The position numbers and the translations under genes are program-made. Of a DNA stretch of 64,000 nt, positions 51,801-60,186 are shown piece after piece. Position 1 is the stretch's first letter; each line of letters opens with the position of its first letter. The stretch spans positions 124,001 through 188,000 of the forward strand of contig NZ_JASZYR010000006.1 in the NCBI RefSeq assembly GCF_030316855.1, given 5' to 3'. The stretch comes from Variovorax sp. J22P240. GTDB taxonomy: Bacteria > Pseudomonadota > Gammaproteobacteria > Burkholderiales > Burkholderiaceae_C. The notes under the pieces are model-generated. The model was given only the letters and a program-made list of their open reading frames with translations, was not told the origin of the DNA and did not search any database.

Positions 51801-53603
51801 GAGCGTGTAGCTCTTGAATTTGCCTTGCGTGTACTTGCCGATGTCGCGCAGCTTCGCCATGTCGGCGAAGTCGAGAATCGGCTGGCTCACCTCGAGCCGC
51901 ATCGGCGGGTTGACCTGGTTGATGTCCAGCAGGTTCGGCTTCGGGCCGATGAAGGACACCAGCGACATCACGATCGCTTCGCGGATCGGGTCGATCGGCG
52001 GGTTCGTCACCTGCGCGAACAACTGCTTGAAGTAGTTGTAGAGCGGCTTGTTCTTGTTGGACAGCACGGCCAAGGGGCTGTCGTTGCCCATGGAGCCGAT
52101 GCCCTCTTCGCCTGCGGCGGCCATCGGGCTCATCAGGAACTTGATGTCTTCCTGCGTGTAGCCGAAAGCCTGTTGGCGATCGAGCAGGCTGACCTGGCTC
52201 GGAGATGCCTGCACCGTCTCGGCTTCGACGCTGTCGAGCTTGATGCGCAGGTTCTCGATCCACTGCTTGTAGGGCTTGCTGTTGGCGAGGGTGGCCTTGA
52301 CCTCCTCGTCGTCGATCATGCGGCCCTGCTCCAGGTCGATCAGGAACATCTTGCCGGGCTGCAGGCGCCACTTGCGCACGATCTTCTGCTCGGGCACGGG
52401 CAGCACGCCGGATTCGGAACCCATGATGACGAGGTCGTCGTCCGTCACGCAGTAGCGCGAAGGCCGAAGGCCATTGCGGTCGAGCGTGGCGCCGATCTGG
52501 CGGCCGTCGGTGAACACGATCGAGGCCGGGCCGTCCCAGGGCTCCAGCATCGCGGCGTGGTACTCGTAGAAAGCGCGGCGGCGCGGGTCCATCGTTGCGT
52601 GCTGCTCCCATGGCTCGGGGATCATCATCATCACGGCCTGGCTGATGGGGTAGCCGGCCATGGTCAGCAGTTCGAGGCAGTTGTCGAAGGTCGCGGTGTC
52701 GGACTGGCCGGGGAAGCTGATCGGATAGAGCTTCTGCAGGTCGGCGCCGAGCACGGGCGAGGACATCACGCCTTCGCGTGCCTTCATCCAGTTGTAGTTG
52801 CCCTTGACCGTGTTGATTTCGCCGTTGTGCGCGACATACCGGTATGGGTGGGCCAGCGGCCATTCGGGGAAGGTGTTGGTCGAGAAGCGCTGGTGCACGA
52901 GACCGAGAGCGGAGACGCAGCGCTTGTCTTGCAGATCAAGGTAGTAAGTACCAACTTGGTCGGCGAGCAACAACCCCTTGTAGACCACCGTGCGGCTCGA
53001 CATGCTCGGCACGTAGTATTCCTTGCTGTGCTTGAGCTTCAGGCGCTGGATGTTGGCGCTTGCGGTCTTTCGGATCACGTAGAGCTTGCGCTCGAGCGCG
53101 TCCTGCACGATCACGTCGTTGCCGCGGCCGATGAAGATCTGGCGCAGCAGAGGCTCCTTGGCGCGGACGTTTGGCGACATGGGCATCTCGCGGTTGACCG
53201 GCACGTCGCGCCAGCCCAGCAGGACCTGGCCTTCGGCCTTGATCGCGCGCTCCATCTCCTGCTCGCAGGCTTCGCGGGACGCGTGTTCCTTGGGCAGGAA
53301 GATCATGCCGACGCCGTATTCGCCCGGCGGTGGCAGCGTGACGCCCTGCTTCGCCATCTCTTCACGGTACAGCAGGTCGGGCAGTTGGATCAGGATGCCG
53401 GCGCCGTCGCCCATGAGCTTGTCAGCGCCCACTGCGCCGCGGTGGTCGAGATTTTCGAGAATCTTGAGGCCCTGCAACACGATGGCATGGCTCTTTTCGC
53501 CCTTGATGTGGGCCACGAAGCCAACGCCGCAGGCGTCGTGTTCGTCAGCAGCAGAATAAAGACCGTGTTCTTGGAGATGCTGGATCTCGGCAGCCGTCGT
53601 CAT
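48855..53603 (-). CDS. gltB: Glutamate synthase (NADPH) large subunit
   Basis: Converts glutamine plus 2-oxoglutarate to two glutamates. It has 1582 residues from the ATG at 53603, with an AAGGAG site just upstream. A short propeptide precedes the nucleophile Cys25 in [11 protein letters not shown]. The FMN barrel carries [13 protein letters not shown], and the 3Fe-4S ligands are in [15 protein letters not shown]. The C-terminal beta-helix ([20 protein letters not shown]) is intact. A long open frame antisense to it is a high-GC shadow. Confidence 0.98.
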   Translation of the reverse strand: MTTAAEIQHLQEHGLYSAADEHDACGVGFVAHIKGEKSHAIVLQGLKILENLDHRGAVGADKLMGDGAGILIQLPDLLYREEMAKQGVTLPPPGEYGVGMIFLPKEHASREACEQEMERAIKAEGQVLLGWRDVPVNREMPMSPNVRAKEPLLRQIFIGRGNDVIVQDALERKLYVIRKTASANIQRLKLKHSKEYYVPSMSSRTVVYKGLLLADQVGTYYLDLQDKRCVSALGLVHQRFSTNTFPEWPLAHPYRYVAHNGEINTVKGNYNWMKAREGVMSSPVLGADLQKLYPISFPGQSDTATFDNCLELLTMAGYPISQAVMMMIPEPWEQHATMDPRRRAFYEYHAAMLEPWDGPASIVFTDGRQIGATLDRNGLRPSRYCVTDDDLVIMGSESGVLPVPEQKIVRKWRLQPGKMFLIDLEQGRMIDDEEVKATLANSKPYKQWIENLRIKLDSVEAETVQASPSQVSLLDRQQAFGYTQEDIKFLMSPMAAAGEEGIGSMGNDSPLAVLSNKNKPLYNYFKQLFAQVTNPPIDPIREAIVMSLVSFIGPKPNLLDINQVNPPMRLEVSQPILDFADMAKLRDIGKYTQGKFKSYTLDITYPLSWGDEGVEAKLASLCAEAVDAIKGGHNILIVSDRAVGPTQVAIPALLALSAIHQYLVREGLRTTAGLVVETGSAREVHHFGVLAGYGAEAVHPYLAMETLAAMHEDLSGDLSAEKAIYNYVKAVGKGLSKIMSKMGVSTYMSYCGAQLFEAIGLNSETIAKYFTGTASRVEGIGVFEIAEEAIRMHKAAFSDDPVLAHMLDAGGEYAWRTRGEEHMWTPDAIAKLQHSTRANNFNTYKEYAQIVNDQNRRHLTLRGLFEFKIDPAKAIPVDEVEPATEIVKRFATGAMSLGSISTEAHSTLAVAMNRIGGKSNTGEGGEDPNRYRNELKGIPIKMGDTLKSVIGEANVEVDLPLKDGDSLRSKIKQVASGRFGVTAEYLSSADQLQIKMAQGAKPGEGGQLPGGKVSNYIGQLRYSVPGVGLISPPPHHDIYSIEDLAQLIHDLKNVAPHASVSVKLVSEVGVGTIAAGVAKCKSDHVVIAGHDGGTGASPWSSIKHAGSPWEIGLAETQQTLVLNRLRGRIRVQADGQMKTGRDVAIGALLGADEFGFATAPLVVEGCIMMRKCHLNTCPVGVATQDPVLRKKFSGRPEHVVNYFFFVAEEVRQIMAQLGVRKFDDLIGRADLLDTKQGIEHWKARGLDFSRLFAQPNVPADVPRFHVENQEHGLEKSLDNKLIERSRPAIDKGEKVQFIEVARNVNRSVGAMLSGALTKVHPQGLPDDSIRIQLEGTGGQSFGAFLARGITLYLIGDANDYTGKGLSGGRVVVRPSLDFRGEAIRNTIVGNTALYGATTGEAYLCGVAGERFAVRLSGATAVVEGTGDHGCEYMTGGTVAVLGKTGRNFAAGMSGGVAFVYDEDGQFASRCNLSMVSLDKVLTSAEQTASVHRKVWHDGETDEAQLRKLLEDHHRWTGSKRARELLDTWAVSRTKFVKVFPNEYKRALAEIHDREVELTSSGNNAHAGMEPHAATAAKPVAAV

Positions 53604-53635
53604 GGCGTGCTCCTTCAGTTTTCGCAGGGAAAGGG

Positions 53636-53664
53636 AGCATATTGCTTTGCACAAATAATGCCAA
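53636..53664 (-). promoter_or_regulatory. Predicted sigma70 promoter of gltBD
   Basis: On the minus strand TTGGCA (53664-53659) and TATGCT (53641-53636) are separated by exactly 17 nt in an AT-rich stretch. Matches to consensus are 5/6 and 4/6. Transcription would start near 53629, giving a leader of about 26 nt with an AAGGAG site before the ATG. Confidence 0.6.
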
Positions 53665-53670
53665 ACAGTT

Positions 53671-53783
53671 TAATTGGGGTCAGATTCCGATTAATTTCCG
53701 AATGAAATGCTCGGGATAAATATGGGGACACATCAAAAACAATAGCAGACCTACTAGGCATGACGGGCTCTGCGCCACGCTTG
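53671..53783. other. AT-rich flank of the REP-associated transposase
   Basis: Between the gltB promoter and the transposase stop lies an unusually AT-rich stretch containing GGGGTCAGATTCC followed by TTAATTTCC, and ATATGGGGACACATC. From memory, such strings often flank REP-associated tyrosine transposase genes. I see no matching copy on the gene's other side, so the element borders are unclear. Confidence 0.45.
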
Positions 53784-54479
53784 CTATTCGCTTCTTGAAG
53801 TTGGAGGGCGTCCGGGACGAGCCTTGAGCACACGCCGATCCGTCGTTTTCTGTAACGAATGGAGAAAATCTTCATCGCCGACGGCCCAGCCGCGCAGCGT
53901 GGCGTCGGTCAAGGCGGCATGAACCGCGCTCGATATGCCGCCGCGCACCAATTCGGCATACGCGGCCTCACGCGCGAAGGGCGTGTTGCCGAGCGCCCAG
54001 TACAGCGGATGCGGTGTCAGGAATCTGTCCTGGCGCAAACCGGCGTAGTGGCCATGGCTCGACCACGGATAGTCGCGGGCTTCCGTTACCATGCCGGCGC
54101 GCACCGGATTGAGGTCGATGTACGCCATGCAGGGCAGCAGATAGCGGTCCGTCTGGATCAGCGTGGATCTGTACCGCCCTTCCCACAAGGTGCCGGTGCG
54201 GCCATGTCGGTCGTTGAAGTACCGGACATAGCGCCTCCCCACCGCCTGCATCCATTGCGGCAGACCGTCTGCGGTCGACGGCGTGGCGAGCAGGTGAAAG
54301 TGGTTGTCCATCAGCACGTACGCATGCAGCGCGATGCCGAAGCGCGCGGCGCTCTCCCCAAGCAGGCCCAGGAAGAATTCGCGGTCAGCGCGATCGATGA
54401 AGACCGGTTGCCGATTGTTGCCGCGCTGGATGACGTGGTGCGGCTGATCGGCCAGGGTGAGGCGGGGCAGGCGTGCCAT
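53784..54479 (-). CDS. REP-associated tyrosine transposase (RAYT, Y1/HUH)
   Basis: HUH-type single-strand transposase of the TnpA(REP) group, 231 residues from the ATG at 54479. The opening RLTLADQPHHVIQRGNNRQP is characteristic, the metal motif HFH is at 60-62 in LMDNHFHLL, and the candidate catalytic Tyr120 is in YIDLNPVRAGM. WSSHGHYAG near 140 is also typical. It looks intact. It lies 20 nt after the methyltransferase gene on the same strand. RAYTs are usually single-copy and tied to REP palindromes rather than self-mobile. Confidence 0.9.
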   Translation of the reverse strand: MARLPRLTLADQPHHVIQRGNNRQPVFIDRADREFFLGLLGESAARFGIALHAYVLMDNHFHLLATPSTADGLPQWMQAVGRRYVRYFNDRHGRTGTLWEGRYRSTLIQTDRYLLPCMAYIDLNPVRAGMVTEARDYPWSSHGHYAGLRQDRFLTPHPLYWALGNTPFAREAAYAELVRGGISSAVHAALTDATLRGWAVGDEDFLHSLQKTTDRRVLKARPGRPPTSRSE

Positions 54480-54499
54480 GGCGCGAAGGGGCGGAGCGC

Positions 54500-55360
54500 T
54501 CAGGGCAACCGAAAGCGCGTCTCCATCAGCGACTCCAGCCCGAACTGGGCCAGCAACTCGCGAAGCCGCGCCGCGGCACTCGCTTTGTGCTGCCCAGTGT
54601 GGCGCGCGATGATGAGTTCGTTCTTCATGCTGTGCTCCCAACCCACCAGCTCCGTGACTGTCACTTGGTAGCCGTTGGCTTCGAGGTAGAGACAGCGCAG
54701 CACGTTGGTCAGCTGGCTTCCGATCTCGCGCGTGTGCAACGGATGGCGCCAGAGTTCCGCCAATGGCGTGCGAGAGAGCGCCAACGCCTTGGTCTGGCGC
54801 AGGCAGGCTGCAATCTCGGCCTGGCAGCAAGGCACCAGCACCATGAAGCGCGCCTTTTTCGCGAGCCCGAACGCGATCGCATCGTCGGTCGCGGTGTCGC
54901 AGGCGTGAAGCGCCGTCACCACGTCGATCCGTGCCGGCAAGGCCGCCGCGCTGGCCGATTCGGCCACTGTGAGGTTGAGGAACGACATGCGGTCGAAACC
55001 CAGGCGCTTGGCAAGGTCGCGCGACCGCTCGACCAGCTCTGCCCGCGTCTCGATTCCATACACGTGCCCGCCGCCGCGCTCGCGGAAGAACAGGTCGTAG
55101 ATGATGAAGCCCAGGTACGACTTGCCCGCCCCATGATCGGCCAGCGTCGCCTGCGCGCCGTCGTCCGGCAATTCGCGAAGCAGCTTTTCGATGAACTGGA
55201 AGAGGTGATAGACCTGCTTGAGCTTGCGGCGCGAGTCCTGGTTGAGCCGGCCTTCGCGCGTGAGGATGTGCAGTTCCTTGAGCAACTCGACCGACTGGCC
55301 CGGTCGCAGCTCATTCAGGACCTCCGCTTCAGCCTTCACGGCTTTGGCAACCTTGCTCAT
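54500..55360 (-). CDS. Class I SAM-dependent methyltransferase (Methyltransf_32-like)
   Basis: Cytoplasmic protein of 286 residues. ATLADHGAGKSYLGF near 71-85 is a SAM-binding motif I variant (DHGAGKG-like). VYGIETRAELVERS is the ribose-binding strand, and TALHACDTATDDAI with VLVPCCQAE is the pattern of the methyltransferase-32 family. The N-terminal 70 residues are helical and charged. It overlaps the DUF1415 gene by 4 nt. The substrate is unknown; RNA is possible. Confidence 0.82.
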   Translation of the reverse strand: MSKVAKAVKAEAEVLNELRPGQSVELLKELHILTREGRLNQDSRRKLKQVYHLFQFIEKLLRELPDDGAQATLADHGAGKSYLGFIIYDLFFRERGGGHVYGIETRAELVERSRDLAKRLGFDRMSFLNLTVAESASAAALPARIDVVTALHACDTATDDAIAFGLAKKARFMVLVPCCQAEIAACLRQTKALALSRTPLAELWRHPLHTREIGSQLTNVLRCLYLEANGYQVTVTELVGWEHSMKNELIIARHTGQHKASAAARLRELLAQFGLESLMETRFRLP

Positions 55361-55929
55361 CGCGCGGCTCCTCCGGGGCCGACGCCCAAGGCCGTCCAGC
55401 CTTCAGCGCCGAGCGCTTCCAGTGTGTCGATGTTCCGGCCGAAGATGGCTTCGGCGTCCGGGAAGGCGTCGACCGCACGGCTCACGCTGTCCTCGCGCAG
55501 CAGGTGCAGCGTCGGATACGGCGCGCGGTTGGTCGCGTTCGTGATGTCGTCGGCGTCCGTGCCGGCAAACTGAAAGTGCGGATGGAAGCTCGCGAGCTGA
55601 AACTGGCCTTCGAAGCCCTCGCGCGCAAGGCGCCGCTCGGCACGCGCCGTGAAATCATTGAAATCGAGAAAATCAGCCAAGATGTTGGGCGCAATCAGAA
55701 GTGTGGTGTCCCGTTCGGAAGCTTCGCAGGCGGCGAGCGCGTTGGCCTCGGCAATCAGCAGGTCGATCAGCTCGGCCTCTTCGCCCTGCAAGTAGACCGC
55801 GTAGTGAATTTGCCCTCGAATATGCACCGCTTTCGCAAAGGGGCAGAGATTGAGCCCGATCACCGCGCGCTCCAGCCAGCGTCGAGTATCAGCCTCGGCC
55901 TGCGATGACGAAATGCCAGGGCAGTTCAT
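55357..55929 (-). CDS. DUF1415 family protein
   Basis: Protein of unknown function, 190 residues from the ATG at 55929. The family signature is clear: WLERAVIGLNLCPFAKAVH near 18-36, DFLDFNDF near 86, FHPHFQFAGTDADDITNATN and NRAPYPTLHLLREDSV near 120-150. The conserved Cys and His residues suggest a metal or redox site, but nothing is proven. Start and end are both fixed by 4-nt overlaps. Confidence 0.9.
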   Translation of the reverse strand: MNCPGISSSQAEADTRRWLERAVIGLNLCPFAKAVHIRGQIHYAVYLQGEEAELIDLLIAEANALAACEASERDTTLLIAPNILADFLDFNDFTARAERRLAREGFEGQFQLASFHPHFQFAGTDADDITNATNRAPYPTLHLLREDSVSRAVDAFPDAEAIFGRNIDTLEALGAEGWTALGVGPGGAAR

Positions 55930-57188
55930 GTGGCGCCCCTGCGCGCGATGGCAGGCGACAGCCGCGCCGCGAGCGCCAAGCCCATCAGCGAGCACGCCAG
56001 CGTGAAGGTCCACGTCCACTGCCAGCCGCCTGCGCGGTGCGCGATCCACGCAACGAACGGCGGCGCGATGAACTGGCCCAGTGACGATGCCTGCTGCATC
56101 ATTCCGACGGTGGTCGACACGGTCGAAGGCCCCGGCGCAAGCCGCACCGCCAGCATGAACAAGGTGGCGGGCACGACCCCGCCGCCCAGCGAGAACATGC
56201 AGACCGCCAGGTAACGCAGCGCCGGCGGCAGGCTCAGCGCATCGTCGACACCGCCGAACTGCGCAAAAGCAGCCATGCTGCCGAGCGCCATGACGACGAA
56301 GCCGCAGCGCAGCAGGCGATCGGGTGCCACGCCGCGCTGGAGCAGTCGGCCGCCCGTCACGTTGCCAACGATGTTGGTCGCCGCCGCAAGAGCGGTCAGC
56401 GCCGCGTTCCAGGCGCTTGGCACGCCAGCGTCGGCGTAGATCGCCGGCAGGAAGCCGATCACGGCCATCCATTGCGAGGAGTAGACGGCAAAGGCAAGCG
56501 CCAAGGTCCATGGCGCGCTCGCACCGACGGTGCCGCGCAGCCGCAATGACCAACTTTCCGTCGACGATGCAACCATCGCCTGCCGCGCGTTGTCACCGGG
56601 CACCGCGAGCGCCACCCAGATCGCCGCCGCCGCTGAGACAGCGGACAGGGCCCACCACCATCCCGACCAGCCTGCCCAGGCGATCAGCGCGGGTCCCAGC
56701 AGGAGGGCCAAAGCCACGCCGAGCGGCATGTAGGCGCCCCACAATCCGAGCGCCGCCTTCTCGGACTCGGGCGGCGCCATCGCCCGGACCAGCCCGGGCC
56801 CCGGCATCACTGCCAGGAGAAATCCAACGCCTTCGAGCGCCCGAAGGGCCAGCAACCAAGGCAAAGCCTGCGCGCCGTCTGCAACCCAGACCCCCACCAG
56901 TCCGCCAAGAACGCTCGCGATGGTGACCACCACCAACCCGGCGAGCATGCTGCGCCGCAATCCGATCGTGTCCGCGGCCAGTCCGACGAAGATGCCGAGC
57001 GTCATGCCCGCAACCTGGACAAGCGACAGGAGGAAACCCGCTTCGACCAATCCGATGCCCAGGCTCGCTTGCAAGGCAGGCACCGCCGGCGGCAACTTGC
57101 CCAGATGCAACGCGGCGGCAACTCCTGCGGCCACGACGGCCAGCGCCGAGGCGGGAATGCGGGCCCGCGGGATCGACACGCCGCTCAT
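55926..57188 (-). CDS. MFS transporter
   Basis: Twelve-helix permease of 420 residues from the ATG at 57188, which overlaps the dgt stop by 4 nt. GLAADTIGLRRSMLAGL near 70-88 is the loop 2-3 motif, and RALEGVGFLLAVMPGPGLV near 118 resembles cyanate/CynX-like or drug-exporter-like members. The sequence does not reveal a substrate. Confidence 0.85.
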   Translation of the reverse strand: MSGVSIPRARIPASALAVVAAGVAAALHLGKLPPAVPALQASLGIGLVEAGFLLSLVQVAGMTLGIFVGLAADTIGLRRSMLAGLVVVTIASVLGGLVGVWVADGAQALPWLLALRALEGVGFLLAVMPGPGLVRAMAPPESEKAALGLWGAYMPLGVALALLLGPALIAWAGWSGWWWALSAVSAAAAIWVALAVPGDNARQAMVASSTESWSLRLRGTVGASAPWTLALAFAVYSSQWMAVIGFLPAIYADAGVPSAWNAALTALAAATNIVGNVTGGRLLQRGVAPDRLLRCGFVVMALGSMAAFAQFGGVDDALSLPPALRYLAVCMFSLGGGVVPATLFMLAVRLAPGPSTVSTTVGMMQQASSLGQFIAPPFVAWIAHRAGGWQWTWTFTLACSLMGLALAARLSPAIARRGAT

Positions 57189-58315
57189 TCGACCCACCGT
57201 CGCCCCGTGAGCCGCTCGTATTCACGGATCGCGAATCGATCGGTCATCCCGGCAATATAGTCCGCCACCGCGCGATGTCGGTCCTCGCGCTGCCCGTATC
57301 CCTCCGGCATCTCCGCCGGCGCATCGAGGTATGCGGCGAACAAAGCGCGAACCACCCCTTGCGCCTGATTGGCCGTCTGAATCACCCGTTCGTGCCGATA
57401 CAAGTTGTGAAAAAGGAAGCGCTTGAGGTCGGTCGATTCGGACCGCATGGCCTTGCTGAAGAGCACCAGCGGCGTCGCGCGGCGGACAGCATCCGCATCG
57501 GCCGGCGCCGTGACCTCGAGCGCACCGCGCGTCGCATCGATCACGTCATAGACCTGCGCGCTGAGCATCCGCCGGATCGTCTCGTAGAGAACCCGTCGTC
57601 CATGAAGCTGCGGATACTCCGCCAGCGCCTCGCGGCGATAGCGATCGAACAAGGCCACCTCGCTCAATCGCTCGATGCTGATCAGCCCCGATCTCACGCC
57701 ATCGTCGATGTCATGAGCGTTGTAGGCGATCTCGTCGGCAAGGTTGCACAACTGCGCTTCCAGCCCCGGCTGCGTGCGGTCACAGAATCGTCGCGCCACG
57801 CCGCCCGGCTCGGCGGCCTCGATGCGCTCTGCATTGGCACGCGAACAGTGTTTGAGAATGCCTTCGCGCGTCTCGAAGCTCAGGTTGAGGCCGTCGTACT
57901 GCGGGTAGCGATGCTCGAGTTCATCCACGACACGCAGGCTCTGCAGGTTGTGTTCAAACCCTCCGTGCTCCCGCATGCACTCATCGAGCGCATCCTGGCC
58001 GGCGTGCCCGAAGGGCGTGTGGCCAAGGTCGTGCGCCAGGGCGATCGCTTCGACCAGATCCTCGTTGAGTCGGAGCGCGCGTGCGATCGAGCGGCCGAGC
58101 TGCGCGACTTCGAGCGAATGGGTGAGCCGCGTGCGGAACAGATCCCCTTCGTGATTCAGGAATACCTGCGTCTTGTAGACAAGGCGGCGGAACGCCGTCG
58201 AATGCACGATGCGGTCGCGATCGCGCTGGAACGCATCGCGCGTGGGCGCCGGCAGTTCGGGGTGCCTGCGTCCGCGCGACATGGCGGGATCGGAGGCGTA
58301 GGGCGCGAGGCTCAT
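57185..58315 (-). CDS. dgt: Deoxyguanosinetriphosphate triphosphohydrolase-like protein
   Basis: HD-domain nucleotide hydrolase that cleaves dNTPs to deoxynucleoside and triphosphate. It has 376 residues from the ATG at 58315. RIVHSTAFRRLVYKTQVF is the family opening, His66 is in RLTHSLEVAQ, the His95-Asp96 pair is in ALAHDLGHTPFGHAG, and the last metal Asp is in NLADEIAYNAHDIDDG. It is the shorter type-2 class. It sits 22 nt after aroB, a classic neighbour. Confidence 0.95.
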   Translation of the reverse strand: MSLAPYASDPAMSRGRRHPELPAPTRDAFQRDRDRIVHSTAFRRLVYKTQVFLNHEGDLFRTRLTHSLEVAQLGRSIARALRLNEDLVEAIALAHDLGHTPFGHAGQDALDECMREHGGFEHNLQSLRVVDELEHRYPQYDGLNLSFETREGILKHCSRANAERIEAAEPGGVARRFCDRTQPGLEAQLCNLADEIAYNAHDIDDGVRSGLISIERLSEVALFDRYRREALAEYPQLHGRRVLYETIRRMLSAQVYDVIDATRGALEVTAPADADAVRRATPLVLFSKAMRSESTDLKRFLFHNLYRHERVIQTANQAQGVVRALFAAYLDAPAEMPEGYGQREDRHRAVADYIAGMTDRFAIREYERLTGRRWVE

Positions 58316-58337
58316 GCTGCGCAGCCCAGCCGAGAAT

Positions 58338-59438
58338 TCAGGCGGCGCAGCATTGCGCAAGCACCTCGCGCACCATCGCATCGGGAGCGCCACGCATGAT
58401 GGCTGAACCGGGCTTGTCCAGCACGACAAAACGGATCTCGCCAGCCTCCGATTTCTTGTCGATGCGCATCAATTCCAGATAGCGCTCCGCACCGAGCGCA
58501 GGTGCGACGACGGGCAGACCCGCGCGCTGGATCAGCGCAGTGAGTCGCTGCACGAAGGCAGCGTCGATGCCGCCGAGCCGCTGCGACAAATGCGCGGCCA
58601 TGACCATGCCGCAACCCACCGCCTCGCCGTGCAGCCACTCACCATAGCCAAGCCCCGATTCGATCGCGTGACCGAAGGTATGGCCGAAATTGAGAATCGC
58701 GCGCAGACCCGTTTCCCGTTCGTCCTGGCCAACGACGGCCGCCTTGATCTCGCAACTGCGCTTGACGGCATGCGCCAGCGCCGAAGGATCGCGCGCGACC
58801 AGGGCGTCGATGTGGGCCTCGATCCAGTCGAGGAACTCCATGTCGTGGATGGGCCCGTACTTAATGACCTCGGCTAGGCCGGCACTCATCTCTCGCGGCG
58901 GCAGTGTCTCCAGGGTCGAGAGATCGCACAGCACGAGACGAGGCTGGTAGAACGCCCCGATCATGTTCTTCCCGAGCGGGTGATTGATCGCCGTCTTGCC
59001 TCCAACGGAGGAATCGACCTGCGCCAGCAAGGTGGTCGGCACCTGGACGAAGGGCACGCCTCGCATGTAGCTGGCAGCCGCAAAGCCGGTCATGTCGCCG
59101 ACAACGCCACCGCCCAGCGCAAAAAGCACGGTCTTGCGGTCGCTGCCATGGCCGAGGAGCGCATCGAAGATCAGGTTCAGGGTCTGCCAGTCCTTGTAGG
59201 CCTCGCCATCCGGCAGTTCAAGCACATGGACCGCGCGGAAGCGGCCCGCCAGCGTTGTTTGCAGCGCCTTTGCATAGAGGGGCGCGACCGTTGTGTTGGT
59301 GACGATCAGGGCGGTCGCTGCAGAGGGCAACGTCGCGAAATGACCCGGCTCGTGGAGCAGGCCGGCGCCGATCAGGATCGAGTAGCTGCGCTCGCCGAGT
59401 TCGATCTCGACGCGTTCAGGGGAGGCGGACAAAGGCAT
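58338..59438 (-). CDS. aroB: 3-dehydroquinate synthase
   Basis: Second shikimate-pathway enzyme, cyclising DAHP with transient NAD reduction and a zinc ion. Its 366 residues contain [19 protein letters not shown] near 110-128, [20 protein letters not shown] near 132 and zinc-binding [11 protein letters not shown] near 248. It is 35 nt after aroK. Confidence 0.97.
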   Translation of the reverse strand: MPLSASPERVEIELGERSYSILIGAGLLHEPGHFATLPSAATALIVTNTTVAPLYAKALQTTLAGRFRAVHVLELPDGEAYKDWQTLNLIFDALLGHGSDRKTVLFALGGGVVGDMTGFAAASYMRGVPFVQVPTTLLAQVDSSVGGKTAINHPLGKNMIGAFYQPRLVLCDLSTLETLPPREMSAGLAEVIKYGPIHDMEFLDWIEAHIDALVARDPSALAHAVKRSCEIKAAVVGQDERETGLRAILNFGHTFGHAIESGLGYGEWLHGEAVGCGMVMAAHLSQRLGGIDAAFVQRLTALIQRAGLPVVAPALGAERYLELMRIDKKSEAGEIRFVVLDKPGSAIMRGAPDAMVREVLAQCCAA

Positions 59439-59473
59439 GCCCCGAGTTTAGGTGCACGCCGAAACACACTCTC

Positions 59474-60028
59474 TCAGTCGGGAAGATCCTCGCCCGGGGG
59501 CGGCGAAGCGATGCCCGCCAGTTCGAGCTGCATAACGATGATGTTGACGAGCATCGCGACCGTCGGCCGCCCTGTCTCGACGATGTCGTGCGCGGCCTCG
59601 CGATAGAGGGGGTCTCGCGCGTCGTAGAGCTCACGCAGGCGCCCGAGCGGGTCCGCAACCTGCAGCAGCGGCCGCTTGACGTCATGGCGCAGACGCCGGA
59701 ACAAGTCCTCGGGCGCCGATCGAAGGTAGATCACATGGAAACCCGATCGCAAGGCCGCACGGTTGGCTTCCCGCAGCACGGCTCCTCCGCCCGTCGCCAC
59801 GATGCCATGCGGCGCCGCCGCGAGTTCCGCGATGACGGCTTGTTCGAGATCACGGAAGCTCCCTTCCCCCTCGCGCTCGAAATAGTCGCGGATCGAGCAG
59901 CCTATCCGCTCTTCGATCACGTGATCGCTGTCAATGAAGGGGAGCTGGAGACGTTGCCCGAGGCGCCGGCCCACTGCGGATTTGCCGGCGCCGGGCAAGC
60001 CGACGAGTGCGACCGCCATGTTATTCAT
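59474..60028 (-). CDS. aroK: Shikimate kinase
   Basis: Phosphorylates shikimate at O3. Its 184 residues contain P-loop LVGLPGAGKSAVGRRL near 8-23, DSDHVIEERIG near 33, the FRDLE and TGGGAV substrate contacts, and the lid KRPLL near 118. An ATG three codons on (60019) is an alternative start. In many relatives it directly follows pilQ; here the Ig-lipoprotein gene and a terminator intervene. Confidence 0.96.
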   Translation of the reverse strand: MNNMAVALVGLPGAGKSAVGRRLGQRLQLPFIDSDHVIEERIGCSIRDYFEREGEGSFRDLEQAVIAELAAAPHGIVATGGGAVLREANRAALRSGFHVIYLRSAPEDLFRRLRHDVKRPLLQVADPLGRLRELYDARDPLYREAAHDIVETGRPTVAMLVNIIVMQLELAGIASPPPGEDLPD

Positions 60029-60137
60029 CTGCGCGGGCGGGGAGCGCGGGGCTAAAGGCAGAGGGGAGGCGAACGCGGGGCACGGCGGAATGCATAGCTT
60101 GCGAAGATATCACCGCCCACGGCCGCGGATTCAGGCG

Positions 60138-60168
60138 AAAAAAGAGGCGGCAAATTTGCCGCCTCTTT
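60138..60168 (-). terminator. Rho-independent terminator after the Ig-like lipoprotein gene
   Basis: A perfect 28-nt palindrome spans 60141-60168 (stem AAAGAGGCGGCA / TGCCGCCTCTTT with an AATT loop). On the minus strand it runs into TTTTTT. It lies 19 nt after the lipoprotein gene stop and separates that gene from aroK. It is the strongest terminator in the window. Confidence 0.92.
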
Positions 60169-60186
60169 GCTCTTACGTCTGCCGCC

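Noticed and set aside
50292-53705. 1137-codon open frame antisense to gltB (also 47616-50246, 876 codons)
   Set aside because: Both are shadows of gltB/gltD with no recognisable domain, signal or ribosome site; the sense genes are certain.
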